From Peptococcaceae bacterium (GTDB lineage Bacteria; Bacillota; Desulfitobacteriia; Desulfitobacteriales; Desulfitobacteriaceae): DNA of 12,877 nucleotides. The number at the start of each line of letters is the position of its first letter. The stretch's first letter is position 1. This document shows, one piece after another, positions 1 through 6,568 of the stretch. The DNA lies in assembly GCA_031289815.1 (NCBI GenBank), contig JAITOS010000010.1:1-12877 (forward strand). The letters run 5' to 3'. The notes under the pieces are model-generated. The model had not been told where the DNA came from, made no database searches, and saw only the letters and a program-made list of their open reading frames with translations. Position numbers and translations under genes: made by a program.

Positions 1-479
1 CCCGCTTTTCTCACCGCGTTTGCCAGCTGCGGTTTCAGATGCTGTCCGTGGAAACGGATCGTCGTCTTACCGCCGGTTCTGCCGGAATAAATCCAATAAT
101 GCTCGTCGCCTTCCCCTTCCCATTTGAGATTGACACCCCACGACTCCATCTCTTGCAGATGGGCTCTGGTGTGTTCCCAAGTGGAAAAATACATATTGGT
201 GTTGAATAAACCCTTTTTATTCTTGATGGGGGGATAGACGCCTTCCCCGGTCATTGATCTACAGATATCCTTGTAGGTGATATTTTCATTGGGAACGGTC
301 GCGCAATGGTCCATACCCGCTCCGGCGCACCCGCTTCTCTCGATCTTCGCTTTATCGACGACGATGACCTTAGCGCCGAGCTGCGCTGATTTCGTCGCCG
401 CTACGCAACCGGACAGCCCGCCGCCGATCACGAGAACATCGGTTTCATATACCTTGTCGGCCAACTTTTCTAAGCTCAT
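1..479 (-). CDS. AprA/fumarate reductase-like FAD flavoprotein, N-terminal part (runs off left edge)
   Basis: The first 159 residues are visible; the rest lies beyond the window edge. The N-terminus has an FAD Rossmann motif GGGLSG at residues 19-24, followed by VIVVDKA (38-44) and then RSG (48-50), the arrangement of adenylylsulfate reductase alpha, fumarate reductase and succinate dehydrogenase flavoproteins. The later stretch around FHGQHLKPQLANAV also resembles the AprA type. The ATG at 479 is preceded by AAGGAGG with about 12 nt of spacing, and only 4 nt separate it from the 80-residue gene upstream, so it is the last visible gene of the operon. By family, it would pass electrons between FAD and a small organic or sulfur substrate. 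No AprB-type ferredoxin subunit lies beside it, so true APS reductase is unlikely. The substrate is unknown. Confidence 0.85.
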   Translation of the reverse strand, partial: MSLEKLADKVYETDVLVIGGGLSGCVAATKSAQLGAKVIVVDKAKIERSGCAGAGMDHCATVPNENITYKDICRSMTGEGVYPPIKNKKGLFNTNMYFSTWEHTRAHLQEMESWGVNLKWEGEGDEHYWIYSGRTGGKTTIRFHGQHLKPQLANAVRKA

Positions 480-483
480 ATTT

Positions 484-726
484 CTATTTTTCCTCCTTCC
501 AATATACTTTCTTAGGATATTTATCCGAATACTCCGGATCTCTTTCGAGGTCATGATCCGCCCAGTACTCGACAATGACTTTCCGGCACACGTCCCAATA
601 ACTCGTCTTTTCCTTGGCGGCGCGCGACACTACTCTGTTCCACAGCGTATCCCCTTGCACCCACTGTTTATCGTCTGTATCCCGGTGCATATGATCCCGA
701 AAATCCAACTCTAATTTATTAGCCAA
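484..726 (-). CDS. 80-residue Trp-rich protein of unknown function in the redox operon
   Basis: I do not recognise this family. The protein is hydrophilic and highly charged, has no signal peptide or membrane segment, contains five tryptophans, several tyrosines and one cysteine (in WDVCRK), and ends in a Lys/Glu-rich tail. It cannot be a ferredoxin because it lacks cysteine clusters. The start is TTG: the G-run at 735-740 (AAGGGGGG) sits 8 nt upstream of it, and the next in-frame ATG would remove the first 11 residues and has no ribosome site. It lies 17 nt after the fusion gene and 4 nt before the flavoprotein gene, so it is almost certainly co-translated with them. A small structural subunit or assembly partner of the flavoprotein is a reasonable inference. 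Confidence 0.75.
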   Translation of the reverse strand: MANKLELDFRDHMHRDTDDKQWVQGDTLWNRVVSRAAKEKTSYWDVCRKVIVEYWADHDLERDPEYSDKYPKKVYWKEEK

Positions 727-743
727 TTTCTTTTCCCCCCTTA

Positions 744-3113
744 TTATTGAGCGGCGTTTAACAGCGACTCATTAATCATCGAGTCAATGACTTTTAATTT
801 AAATGAGTTTCCCTTCAGCAGGACGGCATTGTCGTAGGCCAGTTTCCCGGCTTGGGTCGCTACGGCTTCATCAATTCCTTTGCCTTTGACGAAGGCTTCC
901 ACAGCGCGAACGCGATAAGGAACCGGAGCGACGCCGCCTAAAACGATCCTCGCATCCACAATTTTGCCATTTTCCACTTTATAGGCCGAGGCCAGACTCG
1001 CGACCGCGAAGTTTGTCCCATCTTTGAGCGGCAGTTTCTGATAGGCGACCTTGTAATCGTCGCAGACAGGGACTTCAATTTCCTTCACAATTTCGCCGAC
1101 GTTCAGGACTTTGTCGATCACAGGCGTCTTGGTGAAGAAGTCAACGGCTCTGATTTCTCTTTCCGTGGTTTTTACGATAGCGTCCAAGGCCACCAGCACC
1201 GTCCCGATATCCGAGGGATTCACCGCCAGACAACCGCAGTTTTGGCATCTTGAAGCCTCCGTTTTCACCTGTTCCCAGGTAAGGCCGGCATAATGGTCTT
1301 CCGTATCGATCGTGCGATCTTCCGGTAATTTTAAAGGCAATTCGGCAGGATCCTGAACCTTAATCCCGGCTTCGTCAAACTTGAGGAACGCCGGTTCCAG
1401 GGACAGATCACAGAGCTCATGTTTTTCGACGCAAAGGTCGTTGTTGATGGCGTCAGCCGCGCCGTGTCCCGCCGCGATCGCTTTAACGACAGTGGCTGGG
1501 CCGCTGATCATATCGCCGCCGGCAAAGACGTTCTTTTTGCTGGTTCTGAAGTTTTCGTCAACCGCAACCAAGCCTCTGGCGGTGAGCTCCAGCTGATATT
1601 TCTTATCCAGGAAGGAAAGATCCACTTTCTGTCCTGTCGCCATTAAGATAGCGTCACACTCAAATACGATCTTGCTCTTCTGATCATAGACCGGGGCAAA
1701 GCGTCCGTTTTCATCGAATACCGATACGCATCTGACCAGCTCCAGACCCTTAATTTTTTTGCCGTCGCGCACGACCTTGCTCACGCCGTAGGAATTAAGG
1801 ATTTCCACGCCCTGTTCTTGCGATCTCCGGATGTCTTCCAGTCCGGCCGGCATTTCTTCCTCTTTTTCGATACAAACCGCGGTTACGTTCGCGGCGCCCA
1901 GTCTCTTGGCTGTGGTGGCAACGTCCATCGCCACATTACCGCCGCCGACGACTAAGACGTTTTGCCCCAGCTTGCCGCCGATCCAGTCTTTCACTTCCGT
2001 CAGGAATTCCAAACCGAATACGGTGAGCTCTTCGCCGTCAAAACCGATGACGGATTTACCCCAAGCGCCGGTATCATAGAACACTTTGTCAAAATCCTGT
2101 TCCAGTTTTTCCGGCAGGACGTCCTTGCCGATTTCTGTATTCGTTTTGAATTCAATCCCCATATTCTTTAACGCGGCTACCGTCTTTTTGACATATTCTT
2201 TCGGCAGTCTGAACGCCGGGATCGCGTATTGCAGTACGCCGCCCGCTTCTTCCTTGCGGTCATAAATCACGACGTAATGTCCTTCTTTACGCAGGAAATA
2301 AGCGGCGGAAAGTCCCGCCGGCCCGGAGCCGACAATAGCGACTTTTTTCCCTGAGCTTTTCTTGGGCGCTACGTAAAAATTGGCGCTGTTTTCCAGGATA
2401 TAATCGCCCACATAACGTTCAGCCGCGCCGATCGCCCCGGTCTGATCGTGGTCGTTGCGGTTACAGGCTTCCTGACAAAAATGCGCGCAAACTCTGCCCG
2501 TCAGAGCCGCCAAAGGATTCACCTTCAGAATGATCTGCGCCGCGCCGTCCAAGTCGTCATTCCGCAGTTTGGCCAGATAACCGGGAATATCCGTTCCCGC
2601 CGGACAGCTGTCGGTGCACGGTGAATTGTGAAGCTTTATGCCGCCGAATACGGAATGATATTCGTTATTACCATGCAAAGCGAGACATTCTTTGCCGCCT
2701 TTGCGGTAGCAAACGTTTCTTCCTCCTGATTGATGCGGATAGCGATAATACTCACACCGCACATCCTGACAGATATTGCCGCCGATGGAGGCGCTGTTTC
2801 TGATAAGCGGAGTGGCAACCGAGCCCGCGGCTTCCGACAATATAGGCAGTCTCTTTTGGAGTTCCGGCGATTCGGCAAGATCAACCAATTTGGTCAGCGC
2901 CCCAATTTTAAAACTATCTTCTTCGGCCGTGATATATTCCGCGCCTGAAATCGTTTTTAAATTGACCACTGTATCCGGTCCTTCTACCAGAAGTTCATCC
3001 CTCAGTACGGTAACTAAATCGGTACCGCCGGATATTGCCGTCGTCTTTGCTTCTTTCAGCAGCTTGCTCGCTTCATTGAAGCTCTCAGGACTTTTATATT
3101 CAAAATCTCTCAT
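744..3113 (-). CDS. CoxM-type FAD subunit with inserted GltD-type NAD(P)H oxidoreductase (fusion)
   Basis: A 789-residue protein made of two nested modules. Residues 1-158 are the FAD-binding half of a CoxM/XdhB/HcrB-type subunit (GGTDL 29-33, RNSASIGGN 105-113), with cysteines 120, 135 and 143 placed like the extra [4Fe-4S] loop of 4-hydroxybenzoyl-CoA reductase beta. Residues ~159-628 are a complete GltD/NfnB-like unit: cluster cysteines 166, 170, 209, 213 and 217, FAD motif GSGPAG 262-267, NAD(P)H motif GGGNVAMD 390-397 and FAGGD 530-534. The CoxM fold resumes at CLAVNPSD (C628) and ends with the usual flavoprotein C-terminal domain. By family it should take electrons from NAD(P)H, or deliver them to it, through FAD and FeS centres. 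ATG 3113 is preferred because the AAGGGGG site lies 12 nt upstream, a spacing also seen in neighbours; it directly abuts the alternative ATG at 3125, which would add four residues. It follows the CoxS gene closely. Confidence 0.9.
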   Translation of the reverse strand: MRDFEYKSPESFNEASKLLKEAKTTAISGGTDLVTVLRDELLVEGPDTVVNLKTISGAEYITAEEDSFKIGALTKLVDLAESPELQKRLPILSEAAGSVATPLIRNSASIGGNICQDVRCEYYRYPHQSGGRNVCYRKGGKECLALHGNNEYHSVFGGIKLHNSPCTDSCPAGTDIPGYLAKLRNDDLDGAAQIILKVNPLAALTGRVCAHFCQEACNRNDHDQTGAIGAAERYVGDYILENSANFYVAPKKSSGKKVAIVGSGPAGLSAAYFLRKEGHYVVIYDRKEEAGGVLQYAIPAFRLPKEYVKKTVAALKNMGIEFKTNTEIGKDVLPEKLEQDFDKVFYDTGAWGKSVIGFDGEELTVFGLEFLTEVKDWIGGKLGQNVLVVGGGNVAMDVATTAKRLGAANVTAVCIEKEEEMPAGLEDIRRSQEQGVEILNSYGVSKVVRDGKKIKGLELVRCVSVFDENGRFAPVYDQKSKIVFECDAILMATGQKVDLSFLDKKYQLELTARGLVAVDENFRTSKKNVFAGGDMISGPATVVKAIAAGHGAADAINNDLCVEKHELCDLSLEPAFLKFDEAGIKVQDPAELPLKLPEDRTIDTEDHYAGLTWEQVKTEASRCQNCGCLAVNPSDIGTVLVALDAIVKTTEREIRAVDFFTKTPVIDKVLNVGEIVKEIEVPVCDDYKVAYQKLPLKDGTNFAVASLASAYKVENGKIVDARIVLGGVAPVPYRVRAVEAFVKGKGIDEAVATQAGKLAYDNAVLLKGNSFKLKVIDSMINESLLNAAQ

Positions 3114-3145
3114 TGATACTGACATCCCCCTTTCTTGTCTCTTTT

Positions 3146-3685
3146 TCAGGCCTTGGAACTAAATTTCCGTACATGCTGTACCAATTGCGTCCCAATACCG
3201 CATTCCCTCTGCAACCGGCAGAAATTCCCCGACAATCCCTCTCTGATTTCGCTTTCCGTGGGATAAGGGTTTTTGTTAAATACCGACTTCACCGCAATGG
3301 TAACGCCGGCTTTACAGAACTGACATTTGAACCCGTCGTAATTCGCGATCGCTACTGCCAGCGGATCAGGCGTTCCCGTCTTCTTATCCTGGATAATTTC
3401 AATGAGTCTGCCGGCTTCCTTGTTTTGCAATTTTTCAATGGTTTCGATCGTTTTGCCGTCGCAATCCGCCGTCAGCGTCATGCAGGAAGCTACCGCTTTT
3501 CCGTCAATCAATACCGAGCAACGACCGCACAGTCCATGTTCGCAGGACACCTTCGTTCCCTGAATCCCCAGTCTTTCCCGCAGCGTCTGCACTAACGTTT
3601 CGGAATACGGAATTTGTCCGAGCCGTTTTCCCAATGGAAATGGGTAGTCTTTTCCATTGATGTTCAAGACAATCTTGTCTTTCAT
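3146..3685 (-). CDS. CoxS/XdhC-type two [2Fe-2S] subunit
   Basis: 179 residues, about the usual size for the small FeS subunit of molybdenum hydroxylases (CoxS, HcrC, XdhC). The plant-type ferredoxin cluster is intact: C48, C53, C56 and C68, in the context CEHGLCGRCSV. The second, helical domain has CQFC (C121, C124) and the region GNFCR (C156). There the family's CRC motif is broken: the next cysteine is C162, after four extra residues (LQRE). The sequence following C162 still aligns with the normal TGY-x2-IVEAV tail, so ligand capacity may be kept with altered spacing. It probably relays electrons to or from the adjacent FAD protein. The start at 3685 has GGAGGAG 5-11 nt upstream. It is the first gene of the operon and is preceded by a leader of ~340 nt from the proximal sigma-54 promoter. 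Confidence 0.9.
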   Translation of the reverse strand: MKDKIVLNINGKDYPFPLGKRLGQIPYSETLVQTLRERLGIQGTKVSCEHGLCGRCSVLIDGKAVASCMTLTADCDGKTIETIEKLQNKEAGRLIEIIQDKKTGTPDPLAVAIANYDGFKCQFCKAGVTIAVKSVFNKNPYPTESEIREGLSGNFCRLQRECGIGTQLVQHVRKFSSKA

Positions 3686-3741
3686 GCATTCTCCTCCTTC
3701 TACTTTCTCTTACCAGTTTACCAGCGGATAATAGACGCTAA

Positions 3742-3759
3742 TCGCCCGGTTCCGGGCAA
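3742..3759 (-). other. Strong GC hairpin in the redox-operon leader
   Basis: GCCCGG (3744-3749) and CCGGGC (3752-3757) form a perfect inverted repeat, extended by A-U and U-G pairs on each side. In the transcript the tetra- to hexanucleotide loop is centred on GGAACC. No U-run follows, so it is not a simple terminator. It sits about 60 nt before the CoxS start codon and could stabilise the leader or act in translation control. Confidence 0.45.
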
Positions 3760-3770
3760 TCCATCATGCA

Positions 3771-3820
3771 GGCTCCGCCAAACCAACATTCCCTTTGAGT
3801 TAGGTTGCTTCAGGCATACG
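3771..3820 (-). repeat. Leader motif, copy A
   Basis: Read on the plus strand the motif is GGCTCCGCCAAACC, 18 nt, GGTTGCTTC, then GGCATACG. Copy B at 3927-3986 has the same blocks in the same order. In the minus-strand RNA, AACC can pair with GGUU and AUGC with the downstream GCAU (around 3767), so copy A can fold into a closed two-helix structure. It matches no riboswitch class I can name with confidence. It lies in the transcribed leader of the redox operon. Confidence 0.4.
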
Positions 3821-3926
3821 TAACCCTTCAGCCCAAGTAAAAAACATTCATCGTCCCCAATGCTGCAACCCTTCCGGCATCATTTTTTGCCACGGCACAT
3901 TTTTTAATTCACAGCTATTCTTTTTT

Positions 3927-3986
3927 GGCTCCGCCAACCGTTTCCCCTCCCTTCCCGCCGTGGGGTTGCCTTCGTTCCGGCATACG
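3927..3986 (-). repeat. Leader motif, copy B
   Basis: Plus-strand blocks GGCTCCGCCAACC, GGTTGCCTTC and GGCATACG repeat those of copy A, with a longer, CCC-rich spacer. In the RNA, CCCC and GGGG within the spacer can extend the AACC/GGUU helix. The outer AUGC/GCAU pairing of copy A is missing here. It starts about 40 nt after the predicted start of the proximal sigma-54 transcript. Confidence 0.4.
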
Positions 3987-4037
3987 GTCATTTTGCGCAT
4001 ACCGCTTTAAGGCGCTACACTGACACCAAAAAATAAT

Positions 4038-4052
4038 GCAAAGACCATGCCA
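4038..4052 (-). promoter_or_regulatory. Sigma-54 promoter P1 of redox operon
   Basis: The minus strand reads TGGCATGGTCTTTGC, matching the -24/-12 consensus TGGCACG-N4-TTGC with exact GG-N10-GC spacing and one mismatch (T for C at position 6). Transcription would start near 4026 and run into the CoxS gene after a ~340-nt leader. Activator dyads lie at about -86 and -116. Confidence 0.85.
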
Positions 4053-4104
4053 AGTTGACACAACCTATAAACAGCGGCTTGCAAGGTTTTACAACCGCCG
4101 TATA

Positions 4105-4149
4105 TTCCTTTTTGCGGAATTTTCTTTGTCCGAATTCCGTAAAAAGGAA
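4105..4149. promoter_or_regulatory. Paired activator-binding dyads (UAS) for promoter P1
   Basis: TTCCTTTTTGCGGAA (4105-4119) and TTCCGTAAAAAGGAA (4135-4149) are each TTCC-N7-GGAA dyads, and together form a large inverted repeat with one mismatch in the arms. Their centres are 30 bp apart, about three helical turns. They lie 86 and 116 bp upstream of the predicted P1 start, the usual distance for enhancers of sigma-54 activators. Binding by the activator encoded at 4502 is inference. Confidence 0.75.
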
Positions 4150-4157
4150 CTTTATTG

Positions 4158-4187
4158 TTTACAATATTGCTATTTTTCAGTTATACT
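4158..4187 (+). promoter_or_regulatory. Sigma-70-like promoter in module copy 1
   Basis: TTTACA (4158-4163), an 18-nt spacer and TATACT (4182-4187) face the activator gene. Its -35 box begins 9 bp past the second dyad, so bound activator could interfere with it. It may be a second promoter of the activator gene or a remnant of the duplication. Confidence 0.45.
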
Positions 4188-4328
4188 AAAAGCATGAAAA
4201 AGCAGAAATCGACGAATCACGAAGCGCCGCAAAACATGCGCAGAGGAATAAACCATCATGACGGTTCAGCGATGCTGTCGTCACACCGTCCGTCAGCCCA
4301 TGACGCCGTCGTTGCTTTTACTTCTATT

Positions 4329-4343
4329 GCAAAGGTCGTGCCA
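4329..4343 (-). promoter_or_regulatory. Sigma-54 promoter P2, consensus match
   Basis: The minus strand reads TGGCACGACCTTTGC, a complete match to TGGCACG-N4-TTGC with GG-N10-GC spacing. The predicted start is near 4317. The transcript would read leftward through module copy 1 into the redox operon, so this is a distal second promoter for the same operon. Confidence 0.85.
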
Positions 4344-4397
4344 AGTATGACACATCCGCATGAACAGCGGCTTGCAGGCTTTTACAGACGTCACGCA

Positions 4398-4443
4398 TTC
4401 CTTTTTGTGGAATTTCCTTGTAGCCAAATTCCGTAAAAAGGAA
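4398..4443. promoter_or_regulatory. Paired activator-binding dyads (UAS) for promoter P2
   Basis: TTCCTTTTTGTGGAA (4398-4412) and TTCCGTAAAAAGGAA (4429-4443) are TTCC-N7-GGAA dyads with centres 31 bp apart, at about -88 and -119 from the P2 start. The geometry nearly equals that of copy 1 (-86, -116). The second site ends just before the -35 region of the activator gene, which suggests autoregulation. Confidence 0.75.
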
Positions 4444-4450
4444 CCCGCCG

Positions 4451-4479
4451 GTTATACGATCGTTATTTTTAGCTATACT
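4451..4479 (+). promoter_or_regulatory. Sigma-70-like promoter of the activator gene
   Basis: TATACT (4474-4479) is a good -10 box. The -35 region (GTTATA at 4451-4456, 17-nt spacer) is weak. The predicted start is about 15 nt before the activator ATG. The adjoining dyad at 4429-4443 would let the activator repress or tune its own synthesis. Confidence 0.5.
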
Positions 4480-4501
4480 AAAACGTAAAGGAGGAACGCA
4501 T

Positions 4502-6544
4502 ATGCTGGTGAATAAGCAGGACGCGCTTTCGGTGAATCATATGCATCTGATAAAGAAAAATGAATATGATATCCTGAAGCAATACAAAAAAGATTTTATT
4601 GAAAACGGGATTTCACCTTTAGGAAGGCCGAATATCCGCGATGACATTGCCATCGCCTGGATATACTGCCGTTCCCTGGGTCTGTATCCGTCCGATGCGA
4701 TCAGCTGTAGTACCATGACGCCCCACAAACCAAGCCATACCGAGCTATTGAACGTCGCTAAACCCCTGATCAGCGCTTTTTCCGAACTCGCGGCTATGCT
4801 GGCCGCCGCGGAACACGGCAAAATTTTGAACTACAGCCTTTATCTCTTTGATGAAGAAAACCTGCTGCTCTTTTATGACGGCAACAGCCAGCTGACGTCT
4901 CTGCCCTGCACCGACAACGAGGTGGTTACGGGCTTGGGAGCGGAAAAATTTTTCGGCGGTACCGCGAACAATCTCACCTTATACTTCCAGAAGCCAATAC
5001 AAATCGTCGGTCCGGAGCATTATCTTGACTGCCTGAATCAGTATATCGGGGCCGCCGCCCCCCTATCCTACGGGAACGGGAAGCTGGCCGGTATTCTCAT
5101 GATCTTATTGGAGACGCCGGACCATTCATGGGGCCAGGAGACGCATCCGCTGCAAAGAAACACCTTTACCTGGGTTTCCACCCTGGCGGACGTCCTCTCG
5201 CAGCGGCTTAAATCCAGAAAAGACCACGTACTGCTAAAAACCTCCTGGGATTTCATGGACGAAGGAATGCTGATCATCGACAAAGAGGGTCGGATCCTGC
5301 ACCTGAATAACCAGGCGGCGCTCATTTTGGAAAAGAGCGCCGACGAGCTTTGCGCCAGTAACCTCGCCTCCTATATGCGCACCGACTCCCTCTTTATCCG
5401 TATGGTTCTGGCCGGTGAAAATTTCAACTATCTGGAGGATATCCTGCTGACGCCAAGCGGTAAAAAAAGTTATCTGTTCAGCACCCGCACCACCTATGAT
5501 CATAATGAAATCATCGGCGCGCTGATCCGCATTAGCAACATCAACAAATTAAAGCGTTTTGTCGCCAACCAGAATTCCTCCATCATACGCTTCAGCTTTG
5601 ACGATATTATCGGCGAGAGCGACGTCATGAAAACCACCAAAAATGTCGCCAAGCTCTTTGCCAATTCCAATGAAAACATTCTCCTGATCGGCGAGAGCGG
5701 CACCGGCAAAGAAATGTTTGCCCAATCGATCCACGGCGAATCCCGTCCGAACAAACCGTTCATTGCCTTAAACTGCGCCGCCCTGCCGCGCAACCTGATA
5801 GAATCCGAGCTTTTCGGCTATGAGGGCGGCTCTTTTACCGGGGCTGAACGGAGCGGCAGAGTCGGAAAAATCGAGCTTGCCGACAACGGAACCCTCTTTC
5901 TTGATGAGATCGGCGACATGCCGCCGGAGATTCAAGCCGTGTTTTTACGCGTGCTGGAGGACAAAGCGGTCATGCGGATTGGCGGCAGAGCTTACAAGCC
6001 GGTGAATTTTCGCCTGATTGCCGCCACCAACCGCGACCTGACGGCCTTGATCGCCGACCGTCAGTTCCGCGCCGATCTCTATTACCGTTTATCTTCCTTG
6101 ATTATCAACATCCCGCCTTTATGCAAACGCAAAACCGATATTCTTCTTTTAGTCGAATATCTCATCAACGAATACTGTAAAAAGACGAATAAAGCGGTTC
6201 CGCGCATGGCCACCGAAGCCAGGGAAACCCTGCTTTCCTATACCTGGCCGGGGAATATCCGCGAACTGGAAAAAGCGATCGCCCACGCGGTCATCACCAG
6301 CCAAAACGAAGTGATCTCCCCGGAAAACCTGCCGGAATACATCCGCAACGCCTGCCTGCCGCCGCGCACACGGTCAGGCGAAGGCGCCGCCCTGCCGCCG
6401 CCGCCGGGCTTTATGACCTTGGAAGAAATGGAAGATCTGCAAATACAAAGAGCGTTGGAGCAATGCGGTCGCAACGTCATCAAGGCCGCCGCTCTGTTGG
6501 GCATCAGCAAATCGGCGTTATACGCCAAGCTGAAAAAGAAATAG
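4502..6544 (+). CDS. Sigma-54-dependent transcriptional activator (GAF-PAS-AAA+-Fis HTH)
   Basis: 680 residues. The N-terminal ~210 residues look like the GAF-type sensor of AcoR-family activators. A PAS domain follows (~245-345, with DEGMLIIDKEGRILHLN), then the AAA+ core: Walker A GESGTGKE 397-404, the sigma-54 contact loop GSFTGA 443-448 (usually GAFTGA), Walker B TLFLDEIGD 464-472 and the arginine-finger region FRADLYYRL 522-530. A Fis-type HTH ends the protein (~650-678). All parts needed for ATP-driven open complex formation are present. No receiver domain is seen, so it probably senses a small molecule directly. The start at 4502 has AAAGGAGG 7 nt upstream. It is divergent from the redox operon, and the dyads beside it recur at the tatA and propeller-gene promoters, so I infer it is the regulon's activator. 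Confidence 0.93.
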   Translation: MLVNKQDALSVNHMHLIKKNEYDILKQYKKDFIENGISPLGRPNIRDDIAIAWIYCRSLGLYPSDAISCSTMTPHKPSHTELLNVAKPLISAFSELAAMLAAAEHGKILNYSLYLFDEENLLLFYDGNSQLTSLPCTDNEVVTGLGAEKFFGGTANNLTLYFQKPIQIVGPEHYLDCLNQYIGAAAPLSYGNGKLAGILMILLETPDHSWGQETHPLQRNTFTWVSTLADVLSQRLKSRKDHVLLKTSWDFMDEGMLIIDKEGRILHLNNQAALILEKSADELCASNLASYMRTDSLFIRMVLAGENFNYLEDILLTPSGKKSYLFSTRTTYDHNEIIGALIRISNINKLKRFVANQNSSIIRFSFDDIIGESDVMKTTKNVAKLFANSNENILLIGESGTGKEMFAQSIHGESRPNKPFIALNCAALPRNLIESELFGYEGGSFTGAERSGRVGKIELADNGTLFLDEIGDMPPEIQAVFLRVLEDKAVMRIGGRAYKPVNFRLIAATNRDLTALIADRQFRADLYYRLSSLIINIPPLCKRKTDILLLVEYLINEYCKKTNKAVPRMATEARETLLSYTWPGNIRELEKAIAHAVITSQNEVISPENLPEYIRNACLPPRTRSGEGAALPPPPGFMTLEEMEDLQIQRALEQCGRNVIKAAALLGISKSALYAKLKKK

Positions 6545-6568
6545 GCGCAACCACCCGGTTCCGCCGTC

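Larger units (their letters stand above)
4037..4191. repeat. Duplicated control module, copy 1 (proximal to redox operon)
   Basis: This ~155-bp stretch aligns end to end with 4328-4483. Shared blocks in order: TGCAAAG, TGCCAAGT, GACACA, AACAGCGGCTTGCA, ATTCCTTTTTG, AATTCCGTAAAAAGGAAC, TATTTTT and TATACTAAAA. The copies differ at roughly a quarter of positions, but every promoter and dyad is kept. The start-to-start distance is 291 bp. The homology stops after TATACTAAAA, just before the place where copy 2 has its ribosome site and the activator start codon. Confidence 0.9.
4328..4483. repeat. Duplicated control module, copy 2 (proximal to activator gene)
   Basis: Second copy of the module at 4037-4191. 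It keeps the leftward sigma-54 promoter, the two dyads and the rightward TATACT box. It ends 19 nt before the activator start codon, and only this copy is followed by a ribosome site (AAAGGAGG) and the gene. Confidence 0.9.
3686..4501. other. Divergent control region between redox operon and its activator gene
   Basis: An 816-bp stretch without a convincing gene. It holds the untranslated leader of the redox operon (3686 to about 4026), with a strong hairpin and two copies of a short conserved motif. It then holds two ~155-bp copies of a module made of a leftward sigma-54 promoter, two upstream dyads and a rightward sigma-70-like promoter. Between the modules (4192-4327) I see nothing recognisable. 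An 80-codon frame from ATG 4194 crosses the second module and lacks a ribosome site, so I do not call it. Confidence 0.8.

Noticed and set aside
3146..3240. Frameshift in the CoxS-type gene, since a one-base shift would create CRC
   Set aside because: After the shift the tail no longer resembles the family, whereas the current frame keeps the aligned tail; an in-frame 12-nt insertion explains it better.
3860..3910. TGGCA followed by TGC on the minus strand as further -24/-12 boxes
   Set aside because: One candidate has GG-N11-GC spacing, the other has GC in place of the invariant GG; sigma-54 does not tolerate either well.
3686..4026. Molybdenum cofactor, cyclic di-GMP or cobalamin riboswitch in the leader
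   Set aside because: I could not match the conserved core of any of these classes; only the internal repeat is supportable.
4155..4436. Open frame in the control region, including an 80-codon version from ATG 4194 right after a TATACT box
   Set aside because: It has no ribosome site, runs through the second sigma-54 promoter and its dyads, and shows no recognisable protein features.
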